A DNA stretch of 64,000 nucleotides from Rhodococcus_G sp042879035 (GTDB taxonomy: Bacteria; Actinomycetota; Actinomycetes; Mycobacteriales; Mycobacteriaceae): assembly GCF_042879035.1 (NCBI RefSeq), contig NZ_JBIAOU010000010.1, positions 116,922 to 180,921 of the forward strand, written 5' to 3'. This document shows, piece by piece, positions 17,254-25,335 of this stretch. Within the stretch, counting starts at the first letter, position 1. Each line of letters begins with the position of its first letter. Made by a program: the position numbers and the translations under genes. A model generated the notes under the pieces. That model saw nothing but the letters and a program-made list of their open reading frames with translations. It had not been told where the DNA came from and searched no databases.

Positions 17254-17699
17254 GCGCCCCGGTCTCCGCGGACAGGCTTCGTCCGACCGTCGTCGACCGC
17301 GGCAGCAGCGGATTCTTCGCCGAGGCTGCACAGGGCCGGTTGTCGGTCCTCACCTGCACGTCCTGCGGGAAGCGGATCCACCTCCCGCGGCCGCGCTGCG
17401 TGTACTGCGGCGCCACCGATCCGGTGTGGCAGCCGGTGGCGCGCACCGGAACGGTGTACGCGCACACCGTGGTCGAGCATCAGGTTCATCCCCTGTTCCC
17501 GGTGCCGTACACGGTGATCGTCGTCGACGTCGACGGCGAGGAGGACGGCGTCCGGATGATCGGCAACCTGCCCGGCCGAGCCGAGGTCACCGCAGGGACG
17601 CCGGTGACGTGCGATTTCGAGGATCTCGGTGCGGATTCCGAGGGCAACGCGGTCGTGATCCCGGTGTGGCGCATCGCGACCGAGGGAGGTGCGGCATGA
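17250..17699 (+). CDS. Zn-ribbon/OB-fold (DUF35) partner protein 1
   Basis: 149-residue protein with an N-terminal rubredoxin-like zinc ribbon (CTSCGK...CVYCGA, four Cys near residues 36-58) followed by an OB-fold beta-barrel (TGTVYAHTVVEHQV to PVWRIA). Such DUF35 proteins bind thiolase-fold partners and help hold the CoA ester, as ChsH2 does for Ltp2. It overlaps the thiolase gene upstream by ATGA and the second DUF35 gene downstream by ATGA, so all are co-translated. Confidence 0.9.
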   Translation: MSAPVSADRLRPTVVDRGSSGFFAEAAQGRLSVLTCTSCGKRIHLPRPRCVYCGATDPVWQPVARTGTVYAHTVVEHQVHPLFPVPYTVIVVDVDGEEDGVRMIGNLPGRAEVTAGTPVTCDFEDLGADSEGNAVVIPVWRIATEGGAA

Positions 17700-18133
17700 C
17701 GACAGCACCCGCGTGGCGGTACATCGACAGCACGCTCTTCGACTCCGCGGGACCGGATTCGGCACTGGTCGGTGCGACGTGCACCGGATGCGGCACGGTC
17801 ACGTTCCCCGTGCAGGACTCGTGTCCGCGGTGCGGTGGCTCCTCGATGGGCACCATCACCCTGCCCAGGGAAGGAACGCTGTGGTCGTACACGGTGCAGT
17901 CCTTCGCCCCGAAGACGCCGTTTCGCACCGTCGATCCGTTCACTCCGTTCGGAGTGGGCTACGTCGACCTCGGCGAGGTGATCGTGGAGTCGAGACTGAC
18001 GGTCGCCGATGCCGACGCGCTCACGATCGGCATGGGCGTGCGGCTCACCACGATCGTCAACCACCTCGACGAGGACGGCACCGAGGTGCGCACATTCGCG
18101 TTCGAGCCCACCACCGAAGGAGCATCGTCGTGA
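17696..18133 (+). CDS. Zn-ribbon/OB-fold (DUF35) partner protein 2
   Basis: 145-residue paralogue of the preceding protein. Its zinc ribbon is CTGCGT...CPRCGG near residues 30-48, followed by the OB-fold (LWSYTVQSF... to FAFEPTTEG). It overlaps its neighbours on both sides: ATGA with 17250 and GTGA with the thiolase at 18130. The gene order thiolase-DUF35-DUF35-thiolase suggests two thiolase/OB pairs or one four-component complex. Confidence 0.9.
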   Translation: MTTAPAWRYIDSTLFDSAGPDSALVGATCTGCGTVTFPVQDSCPRCGGSSMGTITLPREGTLWSYTVQSFAPKTPFRTVDPFTPFGVGYVDLGEVIVESRLTVADADALTIGMGVRLTTIVNHLDEDGTEVRTFAFEPTTEGASS

Positions 18134-19272
18134 AGGTCGCGATCGTCGGCATCGGCATCCACAAGTTCGGGCGCACCGAGGGCGTCAGCGGACGCGACCA
18201 GGGCGCGTACGCGGCCCGGCAGGCGCTCGCCGACGCCGGGGTGGAGTTCAAGGACATCCAGTTCGCCTACGGTGGCAGCGATTCCGCGGGCAACGCGGAC
18301 ACACTCGTGTCTGATCTCGGCCTGACCGGACTGCCGTTCGTCAACGTCTCCAACGGGTGCGCCACCGGCGGCAGCGCCCTCACGTCCGCCCTCAGCCGGA
18401 TCCGCTCGGGCGAGAGCGATCTCGGCCTGGTCGTCGGGTTCGACAAGCACCCGCGAGGCGCGTTCAACGCACGGCCCGAGGACAACGGGCTGGGCCACTG
18501 GTACGGCGAGACCGGCATGATGGTCACCACTCAGTTCTTCGCGATGAAGATCCAGCGGTACCTGGTCGAGCACGATCTGCCGAAGAGCCTGCTCGCCACC
18601 GTCGCCGCGAAGGCGTTCCGCAACGGTGCCCTCGCACCGCACGCGTGGCGGCGAACCCCGTTGTCCGAAACGGAGATCACCGCGGCCACGATGGTCAGCG
18701 ACCCGCTGACCCAGTTCATGTTCTGCTCACCGGCCGAGGGCGGCGTCGCGCTCGTGCTGGCCCGCGCAGACCATGCTCACCGCTACACCGACACGCCCGT
18801 GTTCGTCGAGGCGGCCGAACTGCGCTCGCGCCTGTTCGGGTCGTTCGAGGTGTTCAGCCCGTGGGTGTCGCCGGAACGCGCGGACGGCCCGACCGTCACC
18901 GCGTCCCGGGCGGCGTTCGAGACGGCGGGCATCGCCCCCGGCGACGTCGACGTCGCGCAGATCCAGGACACCGAGGCCGGCGCCGAGATCATGCACCTGG
19001 CCGAGACCGGGCTGTGCAAGCACGGCGAGCAGGAGTCCCTGATCCGGTCCGGCGCCACGGAGATCGGCGGGTCCGTCCCGGTGAACACCGACGGCGGCTG
19101 CATCGCCAACGGCGAGCCGATCGGCGCCACCGGTCTGCGACAGGTGTACGAGAACGTCGTACAGCTGCGGGGCCACGCCGGGGCCCGGCAGGTGCCCGGC
19201 AACCCGCGTGTCGGATTCACGCACGTGTACGGCGCTCCCGGTATCAGTGCCTGCACCGTCCTGACGCGCTGA
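18130..19272 (+). CDS. SCP2/lipid-transfer-type thiolase fold protein 2
   Basis: 380-residue thiolase-fold protein. It has VAIVGIGIHKFGR at the N-terminus, NGCATGGSAL near residue 77 with a Cys at the nucleophile position, AQIQDTEAGAE, and the C-terminal GGCIANGEPIGATG, close to the canonical GHPxGATG. It therefore keeps more thiolase-like catalytic residues than the copy at 16066. GTG at 18130 overlaps the upstream stop. It likely acts with DUF35 protein 2. Confidence 0.87.
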   Translation: MKVAIVGIGIHKFGRTEGVSGRDQGAYAARQALADAGVEFKDIQFAYGGSDSAGNADTLVSDLGLTGLPFVNVSNGCATGGSALTSALSRIRSGESDLGLVVGFDKHPRGAFNARPEDNGLGHWYGETGMMVTTQFFAMKIQRYLVEHDLPKSLLATVAAKAFRNGALAPHAWRRTPLSETEITAATMVSDPLTQFMFCSPAEGGVALVLARADHAHRYTDTPVFVEAAELRSRLFGSFEVFSPWVSPERADGPTVTASRAAFETAGIAPGDVDVAQIQDTEAGAEIMHLAETGLCKHGEQESLIRSGATEIGGSVPVNTDGGCIANGEPIGATGLRQVYENVVQLRGHAGARQVPGNPRVGFTHVYGAPGISACTVLTR

Positions 19273-19313
19273 CCCCGCAGCGCGCACCGAGACCCGAACT
19301 CTAGGAGACCGCA

Positions 19314-20603
19314 ATGGCATGGGATTTCGAAACCGACCCCCAGTTCCAGGAGAAGCTGGACTGGGTCGACCGGTTCGTCACCGAGGAGGTCGAACCCGTC
19401 GACCGGATCGTCGAGCACGCGTGGGACGTCTCCGATCCCACCCGGAACAAGTTGATCAAACCGCTGCAGGAGAAGGTGCGCGAACGGGAGCTGTGGGCGT
19501 GCCACCTCGGCCCCGACCTCGGCGGACCGGGCTACGGGCAGCTCGAGCTCGCGCTGCTCAACGAGATCCTCGGGCGCACCCACAGCGGACCGGTCGTGTT
19601 CGGGTGCCAGGCACCCGATTCCGGTAACGCGGAGATCCTCGCCCATTACGGAACACCGGAACTCAAGGCCCGCTATCTGGGTCCGCTCATCGACGGCGAC
19701 ATCGTGTCGTGCTACTCGATGACCGAACCCCAGGGCGGATCCGATCCGACGAGCTTCGTCACCCGCGCCGTCCGCGACGGCGATCACTACGTCATCAACG
19801 GCGAGAAGTGGTTCTCCTCCCACGCCCGGTTCTCGTCGTTCCTCATCGTGATGGCCGTGACGGATCCCGAGGCCCCGCGGACTCGCCGCGCGTCGATGTT
19901 CGTGGTGCCGTCGGACACGCCGGGCATCGAGATCGTCCGCAATGTCGGCGTCTGGGGGCACTCGGAGTCCGAGGGCACGCACGCGTACATCCGCTACACC
20001 GATGTCCGCGTCCCGGCGGACCATCTGCTCGGCGGGGAGGGCAACGGCTTCGCGGTCGCGCAGACGCGGCTCGGCGGCGGACGGATCCACCACGCGATGC
20101 GCACCGTCGGCCTGGTCCGGGCGTCGCTGGACATGATGCTCGAGCGTGCGGTCTCGCGCCGAACCCGTGGCAAGAGCCTGTCCGACATGCAGATGGTGCA
20201 GGAGATGATCGCCGAGTCGTGGGTCGAGCTCGAACAGTTCCGGCTGCTGGTGCTGCGTACCGCGTGGAAGATCGACAATCTGCGGGACTACAAAAAGGTG
20301 ATCGCCGACATCTCCGCGGTCAAGATGGTGATGCCGAAGGTCCTGAACAGTGTTGTGTCGCGGGCGATTCAGCTGCACGGTTCCCTCGGCATCTCCACCG
20401 AGATGCCCTTCGGCAAGTGGCTGCTCGAGAGCTACCACATGGGCCTGGCGGACGGCGCGACGGAGCTGCACAAGCAGCAGATCGCGAAGCAGCTGCTCGC
20501 GGCGGCACAGCCGGCACCGGGACTGTTCCCGTCCGTCCATCTCCCCGTACTCGATGCGAACGCCGGGGAGAAGTTCGGGCTGGCGCCGAAGGGAACGTGG
20601 TGA
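19314..20603 (+). CDS. ACAD10/11-like acyl-CoA dehydrogenase (LvaC-like)
   Basis: 429-residue ACAD, longer than its paralogues in the window. It has SYSMTEPQGGSDPT, WFSSHARFSSF, and near the C-terminus LADGATELHKQQIA, where the usual catalytic EGT is replaced by a DG-x-x-E pattern seen in ACAD10/ACAD11-type enzymes. The kinase-fold gene 20603 starts within its stop codon. Proteins of this type (mammalian ACAD10/11; LvaC of Pseudomonas levulinate catabolism) act with an APH-fold kinase to turn 4-hydroxyacyl-CoA via a phosphorylated intermediate into a beta-oxidation substrate. RBS AGGAG at 19302-19306. Confidence 0.85.
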   Translation: MAWDFETDPQFQEKLDWVDRFVTEEVEPVDRIVEHAWDVSDPTRNKLIKPLQEKVRERELWACHLGPDLGGPGYGQLELALLNEILGRTHSGPVVFGCQAPDSGNAEILAHYGTPELKARYLGPLIDGDIVSCYSMTEPQGGSDPTSFVTRAVRDGDHYVINGEKWFSSHARFSSFLIVMAVTDPEAPRTRRASMFVVPSDTPGIEIVRNVGVWGHSESEGTHAYIRYTDVRVPADHLLGGEGNGFAVAQTRLGGGRIHHAMRTVGLVRASLDMMLERAVSRRTRGKSLSDMQMVQEMIAESWVELEQFRLLVLRTAWKIDNLRDYKKVIADISAVKMVMPKVLNSVVSRAIQLHGSLGISTEMPFGKWLLESYHMGLADGATELHKQQIAKQLLAAAQPAPGLFPSVHLPVLDANAGEKFGLAPKGTW

Positions 20604-21709
20604 TGTCCGGCGCGGACTCGGCGGTCGCCGGCGAGCCGTGCGACGAGATCGCCCCGGTGCGCGACGGAGAGCAACTCGACTGGCCCGCCCTCGCAGCACA
20701 CCTGCGGGCGAACGTCGAGGGCCTCGACGGAGAGTTCTCGGTACTCCAGTTCCCGCGCGGCTCGGCGAATCTCACGTACTGCGTCAGTGTCGGTGACCGC
20801 CGGCTGGTGGTGCGCCGTCCCCCGTTCGGCAGGATCGCGCCGGGGGCCCACGACATGGGCCGCGAGTACCGGGTGCTCTCCCGCCTGCACGAACGGTACG
20901 ACCGGGCACCCCACGCCGTGCTGTACTGCGGCGACAACTCGGTGATCGGTGCGGAATTCCTGGTCTCCGAGTACCGCGAGGGCATCGTCGTGTGGGACGC
21001 GGTACCCGAGTCGATGGCGGATCTGCCCGAGGCCGGGCGCCGCATCGGCCTGGCCGTCGTCGACGGCCTCGCCGACCTGCACGCAGTCGACCCCGCGTCG
21101 TGCGGCCTGGCCGATCTCGGCCGCCCCGAGGGCTATCTGGAACGCCAGGTGCGGGGCTGGTCGTCGCGGTGGGAGGGCGTCGCCGAACACGCTCCGTCCG
21201 CGGAGACCGCGAAGATCGTCGAGGAGGTGGGCCGGCGGATCCGTGCCGCGACTCCCGCCTCCCAGCGGGCCGGGATCGTGCACAACGACTACAAGGTGGA
21301 CAACTGCCAGTTCGCACCCGGCGACCCCGACCGGGTGAAGTCGGTCTTCGACTGGGACATGGCCACCACGGGCGACGTCCTCGTCGACCTCGGAACCCTG
21401 CTGAACTACTGGCCCGACCGAACGGTCCCGCCGGATTCGGATGCCGCGTTCGTCGCGGTTCCCGGCATGCACGGGCTCGACCTGCCCGCCCGGGCCGAGG
21501 TCGTCGAGCGCTACGCGGCCGGAAGCGACCTGGATCTGTCACAGATCGCCTGGTACGAGGCATTCGGCTGCTGGAAGACCGTCGTCATCCTGCAGCAGCT
21601 GTACGCCCGTTTCGTGCGGGGCGAGACCTCGGACAAACGCATGGGACAGCGCGGGGAACTCGTGGAACCGCTCGCCCGGCGTGCTCTGGAGCTCCTCGCT
21701 GACCGATGA
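20603..21709 (+). CDS. APH-fold phosphotransferase (LvaA / ACAD10-11 kinase-like)
   Basis: 368-residue aminoglycoside-phosphotransferase-fold kinase. It has a Gly-rich GSANLTYCV nucleotide loop, VVRRPPFGRIAPGAH with the basic stretch typical of the ACAD10/11 kinase group, the catalytic loop HNDYKVDN near residue 230, and the metal-binding DWDMATTGD. It is very unlikely to be an antibiotic kinase: the start codon overlaps the stop of an ACAD10/11-like gene (TGATG), as in 4-hydroxyacid catabolism operons. It would phosphorylate the 4-hydroxyl of an acyl-CoA. It is the last gene of the operon and is followed by a strong hairpin. Confidence 0.87.
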   Translation: MSGADSAVAGEPCDEIAPVRDGEQLDWPALAAHLRANVEGLDGEFSVLQFPRGSANLTYCVSVGDRRLVVRRPPFGRIAPGAHDMGREYRVLSRLHERYDRAPHAVLYCGDNSVIGAEFLVSEYREGIVVWDAVPESMADLPEAGRRIGLAVVDGLADLHAVDPASCGLADLGRPEGYLERQVRGWSSRWEGVAEHAPSAETAKIVEEVGRRIRAATPASQRAGIVHNDYKVDNCQFAPGDPDRVKSVFDWDMATTGDVLVDLGTLLNYWPDRTVPPDSDAAFVAVPGMHGLDLPARAEVVERYAAGSDLDLSQIAWYEAFGCWKTVVILQQLYARFVRGETSDKRMGQRGELVEPLARRALELLADR

Positions 21710-21720
21710 CGACGAACGGA

Positions 21721-21751
21721 GTGTGGGCCGGAAGGAGATTCCGGCCCACAC
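21721..21751. terminator. Bidirectional hairpin terminator
   Basis: Perfect 13-bp stem (GTGTGGGCCGGAA and its complement) with a 5-base loop, between the rightward kinase gene and the leftward SDR gene. Confidence 0.75.
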
Positions 21752-21770
21752 CCCGTGTTCGTACTCGGCG

Positions 21771-22484
21771 TCAGCGAGAGCCTGCGGTGTTGGCCACGGG
21801 AATCGACGCGCCCGTCACCGCCCGGGAGGCGTCGGAGAGGAGGAACGCGATCACCTCGGCGATGTCGGACGGCCGGGCCCAACTCGTCCGGTCTGCTTCC
21901 GGCATCGCCTCCCGGTTGGCCGGGGTGTCGATCATCGTCGGGAGCAACCCGTTGACCCGGATGTTGTCCCCGGCGTACTCGACGGCCAGTGCCTCGACCA
22001 GCGCGGCCACCGCGGCCTTCGAGGCGATGTAGGTCGCGGCACCCGGGAAGGGCCGCACCGCGGCGGCCGAACCGATGCACACCACGGAGCCACCGCCGCC
22101 GCGGATCAGGTGCGGAAGTGCGGTTTGCACCACGCCGTAGGCGATCCGGAGATTGATCGACAGCTGGGCGTCGAGAACCTCGATCGGGGTCTCGTGGACT
22201 CGGTGTCCGGAGACGAATCCCCCGACGAGGTTGACGAGACCGAACAGGGGCCGCTCCTCGTCCTTGGTGGCGAGAGCGACGACGGCCTCGACATCCTTCT
22301 CGTCGGACAGGTCGGCACGGATCAGCTCCAGGTCGGGATGCGTTGGGACACGGTCCAGTTCGCCCTCCAGGCACCAGGGTACGACGAGGCGCCAGCCACG
22401 CTCCAACAGATGCTCGGTGACGGCGGAGCCGAGTCCACCGGTCCCTCCGGTCACGATGGCGGTGTACGGCAGTGAGGCGCTCAT
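21771..22484 (-). CDS. SDR-family oxidoreductase
   Basis: 237-residue SDR: TGGTGGLGSA near residue 12, NLVGG, SINLRIAYGVV, the catalytic YIASK near residue 146, and a short C-terminus ending GASIPVANTAGSR. ATG at 22484 follows GGGAGGAA. It is transcribed alone to the left, divergent from the SDR-GntR pair at 22700, so the 215-bp gap between them serves both. Role unknown; probably an alcohol or ketone step for the neighbouring pathway. Confidence 0.86.
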   Translation of the reverse strand: MSASLPYTAIVTGGTGGLGSAVTEHLLERGWRLVVPWCLEGELDRVPTHPDLELIRADLSDEKDVEAVVALATKDEERPLFGLVNLVGGFVSGHRVHETPIEVLDAQLSINLRIAYGVVQTALPHLIRGGGGSVVCIGSAAAVRPFPGAATYIASKAAVAALVEALAVEYAGDNIRVNGLLPTMIDTPANREAMPEADRTSWARPSDIAEVIAFLLSDASRAVTGASIPVANTAGSR

Positions 22485-22522
22485 GGGTTCCTCCCGGGAC
22501 GGCCGCCGAAATAGGCGACAAG

Positions 22523-22548
22523 AAAACATTGCAATATTTCGTGTAGTT
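22523..22548 (+). promoter_or_regulatory. Shared 26-bp promoter element, copy 2
   Basis: AAAACA-N5-ATATTT-N2-TGTAGTT, aligning without gaps to copies 1 and 3. It is centred in the divergent gap 22485-22699 and oriented toward the SDR at 22700, 151 bp away. A looser inverted repeat GTTG-N7-CAAC overlaps its right end. Confidence 0.6.
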
Positions 22549-22699
22549 GGTAAGTTCAACGTACAGGCCGATGTGGCGCATGTCACGAGCCGAGGAGAAC
22601 CGGTCGAGCGTCACAGGACCGGCACGGCTACGGCCCCACGAGACCAGCGCGAGTGTCGCCCGCACGAGGCCCGGCACCGCGGAGAGAATCGGAGACAAC

Positions 22700-23476
22700 A
22701 TGCCGGAACACATCGACGATGCGACACCCCTCGCCGGGCAGGTCGCCCTGGTCACCGGCGGCAGCCGGGGGCTCGGCCGCCAGATGGCACGGGCGTTCGC
22801 ACTTGCCGGTGCCGACGTCGCGATCGTCAGTCGCAAGCTCGACGCCTGCGAGGCCACCGCCAAGGAGATCGAGGCCGACACGGGTCGGCGCGCGGTGGGG
22901 TTCGCGTGCCACATGGGCGAGTGGGATGCCCAGGAACAGCTGGCCGATCTCGTCCAGGCAGAGTTCGGCCGCATCGACATCCTCGTCAACAATGCCGGTA
23001 TCGCGCCCGTCTACGACAGCCTCCCCGACGTCACCGAGGCCCTGTACGACAAGGTCTTCGACGTCAACGTCAAGGGCGCGTTCCGCCTGATGTCCGTCAT
23101 CGCGCCGCGGATGGCCGCCGCCGGCGGGGGCTCGATCATCAACATCAGCTCGATCGCCACCAAGCGGCCCATGCCGAGCGAGCTGCCCTACGCCGCCGCC
23201 AAGTCGGCGCTCGAGATCATGACGCAGGGCTTTGCGCAGGAGTACGGGCCGAACGTCCGGGTCAACGCGATCCTGCCCGGTGCGTTCGACACCGACATCG
23301 CGGCGGCCTGGGACCCGGAGGTGGTGGCGAGCGAGATGGTCCATCTGCCGGCACGGCGCGTCGGGCGTCCCGACGAGATCGTCGGGGCCGCCCTCTACCT
23401 GGCCGGACCCTCGGCCAGCTACACCACCGGGGTGCTGCTCCCCGTGGACGGAGGGCGAACCGCAATGGGCCGCTGA
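22700..23476 (+). CDS. SDR-family oxidoreductase
   Basis: 258-residue classical SDR: TGGSRGLGRQ near residue 19, NNAG, an ISSIATK strand, the catalytic YAAAKSA near residue 160, and C-terminal VLLPVDGGRTAMGR. It resembles gluconate-5-dehydrogenase / 3-oxoacyl reductase-like members. The ATG at 22700 is preceded by GGAG; longer in-frame starts give unstructured N-termini. It is co-directional with regulator B (135-bp gap), so it may be the first gene of a two-gene unit under the shared element. Confidence 0.88.
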   Translation: MPEHIDDATPLAGQVALVTGGSRGLGRQMARAFALAGADVAIVSRKLDACEATAKEIEADTGRRAVGFACHMGEWDAQEQLADLVQAEFGRIDILVNNAGIAPVYDSLPDVTEALYDKVFDVNVKGAFRLMSVIAPRMAAAGGGSIINISSIATKRPMPSELPYAAAKSALEIMTQGFAQEYGPNVRVNAILPGAFDTDIAAAWDPEVVASEMVHLPARRVGRPDEIVGAALYLAGPSASYTTGVLLPVDGGRTAMGR

Positions 23477-23611
23477 CGAACGACACCGACCAGACCGGGG
23501 CGACGTCGACGGAAACGTCCGGCCTCGCCCACTAAGCTTGGGGATTCGCATAACGTGTCCCCGGACCCGGATGCGTGGTGACCTGTGCAACGAGTGAGAA
23601 CGAGGGACGAG

Positions 23612-24403
23612 ATGGCGAAGCCGGCGGGGGAAGACCCGATCAGGAACCTCGCCACCCGACGCGCCATCGCCGCGACCCGGGGGGAGAAGGTGTCGCGCAC
23701 CGTCGCGCGCCTGGTTGCACGCACCATCGCCGACGACGGGCTGAGCCCAGGCGCCTCCCTGCCGTCGGAGCAGGAGATGGCGAAGAACTTCGGGGTCGGC
23801 CGGGCCTCCGTCCGCGAGGGACTCCGACTGCTCGAGGTGCAGGGCCTGGTCACCGTTCGCCAGGGACTGGGCGGCGGCCCCAGTGTCGCCGAGCCGACCG
23901 GTGCCGCCTTCGGCGACACCATGTCGATGTACCTGCAGGCGAACGACATCCGCTTCGCCGAGGTCATCGAGGCTGTCGTCCAGATGGAAGGCCTCACGGC
24001 CGCGATGGCGGCCGACAAGGTCGCCCGCGGTGACGTCGACCCCGACGTGCTCCGCGGACTCGAACCCGAGGACCACGACGCCGCCTCCAACCGGGAATTC
24101 ATCGAGGAGAGCCTCGGTTTCCACGACTCCCTTCGTCAACTCGCAGGCAACTATCCCGTCGCACTGATGGCATCGGCGCTGGCCCACCTGTACTCGGACC
24201 GCGCCCTCGGATACCACGCCACGGAGTGGAGCGACATGGAACGCGACGCCTTCGACGAGCAGCACGCCGAGATCGCCCGCGCCGTCCTGGCGGGCGACGC
24301 CGTCGCCGCGCGCGACCTCGCGATCGCACACATGCGGGAATCGGTCACCATCGTTCTCGGCGAGAATCCCACGATCGCCCGGGACCGCGTCGACTGGAAG
24401 TGA
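23612..24403 (+). CDS. FadR-type GntR transcriptional regulator (FCD domain), regulator B
   Basis: 263-residue regulator. The winged helix-turn-helix has SEQEMAKNFGVGRASVREGLRLLE and the wing QGLVTVRQGLGGGP; the helical FCD domain follows with the metal/ligand residues ESLGFHDSLRQLAGN. It is clearly paralogous to regulator A (9507), especially in the recognition helix, where SRESLREG and GRASVREG differ by few residues, so both may read the same DNA element. ATG at 23612 follows GAGGGACG; a GTG at 23585 would add nine residues. It is flanked by copies 2 and 3 of the 26-bp element. Confidence 0.9.
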   Translation: MAKPAGEDPIRNLATRRAIAATRGEKVSRTVARLVARTIADDGLSPGASLPSEQEMAKNFGVGRASVREGLRLLEVQGLVTVRQGLGGGPSVAEPTGAAFGDTMSMYLQANDIRFAEVIEAVVQMEGLTAAMAADKVARGDVDPDVLRGLEPEDHDAASNREFIEESLGFHDSLRQLAGNYPVALMASALAHLYSDRALGYHATEWSDMERDAFDEQHAEIARAVLAGDAVAARDLAIAHMRESVTIVLGENPTIARDRVDWK

Positions 24404-24498
24404 GGTCGACCCGGCCGAATCCGCCGGACACCACTTCCCGCCGCGACGCCCCGTAGCACGCGTCACCCGTGTCGATCTCGCGCATCCCCACACCCTCC

Positions 24499-24524
24499 AA
24501 AACATGCGGATATTTCATACAGTT
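24499..24524 (+). promoter_or_regulatory. Shared 26-bp promoter element, copy 3
   Basis: AAAACA-N5-ATATTT-N2-TACAGTT, ending 11 bp before the ATG at 24536. If TACAGT is the -10 hexamer, the transcript would start at about 24530 and be almost leaderless, unlike at copy 1. Alternatively the element is an operator over a promoter slightly upstream. Confidence 0.6.
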
Positions 24525-24535
24525 TGGAGTTCTTG

Positions 24536-25303
24536 ATGGCCACCACCCAGCCCCTCCTCGGTCAGAACATTCTCGTCACCGGCGCCAGCGAAGGCATCGG
24601 ACACGGCATCGCCACTCGACTGGTCGAGGCCGGCGCCACCGTCGCGCTCGCCGCCCGCCGCGCCGAGGTCCTCGCTCGCACAGCCGCGGAGCTTCGCACC
24701 AAAGCCGATGCCGGACAACGCATCGTCTCGATCACCGCCGACGTCGGTGACCCCGAATCGGTCGACGAGCTGTTCGACCAGGTCGACGAGGAGTTCCCCG
24801 TCCTCAACGGACTCGTGGCCAACGCGGGCAGCGGCTCCGTTGCCGCGTTCCTCGATCTGACCCTCGAGGACTGGCGGCGCACGATCGACCTCAACCTGAC
24901 CGGGACGTTCCTCTGCGTCCAGGCCGCCGCGCGCCGGATGGCGGGCACCCCCGACGCCAACCGTTCGATCGTCGTCACCTCGTCCATCCGCGCGCTCGGG
25001 GCACGCACCGGAGTTGCCCCGTACGCAGCGTCCAAGGCGGGCGTCAACCAGCTCGTCCGCGTCGCGGCGTACGAACTCGCGGGAACCGGCGTCCGCGTGA
25101 ACGCACTGTCCCCCGGTATCACCGCCACTCCCCTTTCCCAGGAACGCAATTCACTATTCGACGAGCGCGCCGCCACCGTCCCGATGGGCCGGGCCGGAAC
25201 ACCCGCCGACATGGCCGAGGCCGCACTCTTCCTCCTCTCACCCGGATCCGCCTTCGTCACAGGAACCAACATGGTCGTCGACGGCGGCGAATCCCTCTAC
25301 TGA
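24536..25303 (+). CDS. SDR-family oxidoreductase
   Basis: 255-residue classical SDR: TGASEGIGHG near residue 16, AARRAE, NAGSGS, catalytic YAASK near 165, and C-terminal NMVVDGGESLY. It is the paralogue of the SDR at 4652, sharing NAGSGS, SSIRALG, VRVAAYELA and VDGGESLY. ATG at 24536 has GGAG about 7 bp upstream; an alternative TTG at 24524 would add four residues. It is followed 32 bp later by the CaiB transferase. Confidence 0.88.
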   Translation: MATTQPLLGQNILVTGASEGIGHGIATRLVEAGATVALAARRAEVLARTAAELRTKADAGQRIVSITADVGDPESVDELFDQVDEEFPVLNGLVANAGSGSVAAFLDLTLEDWRRTIDLNLTGTFLCVQAAARRMAGTPDANRSIVVTSSIRALGARTGVAPYAASKAGVNQLVRVAAYELAGTGVRVNALSPGITATPLSQERNSLFDERAATVPMGRAGTPADMAEAALFLLSPGSAFVTGTNMVVDGGESLY

Positions 25304-25335
25304 TCCCTTCTCCACACCGAGTCAAGGAGACTCCA

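Noticed and set aside
20603..21709. Aminoglycoside resistance kinase
   Set aside because: The fold is APH, but the overlap with an ACAD10/11-like gene and the ACAD10/11-kinase motif RRPPFGRIAPGAH point to acyl-CoA metabolism.
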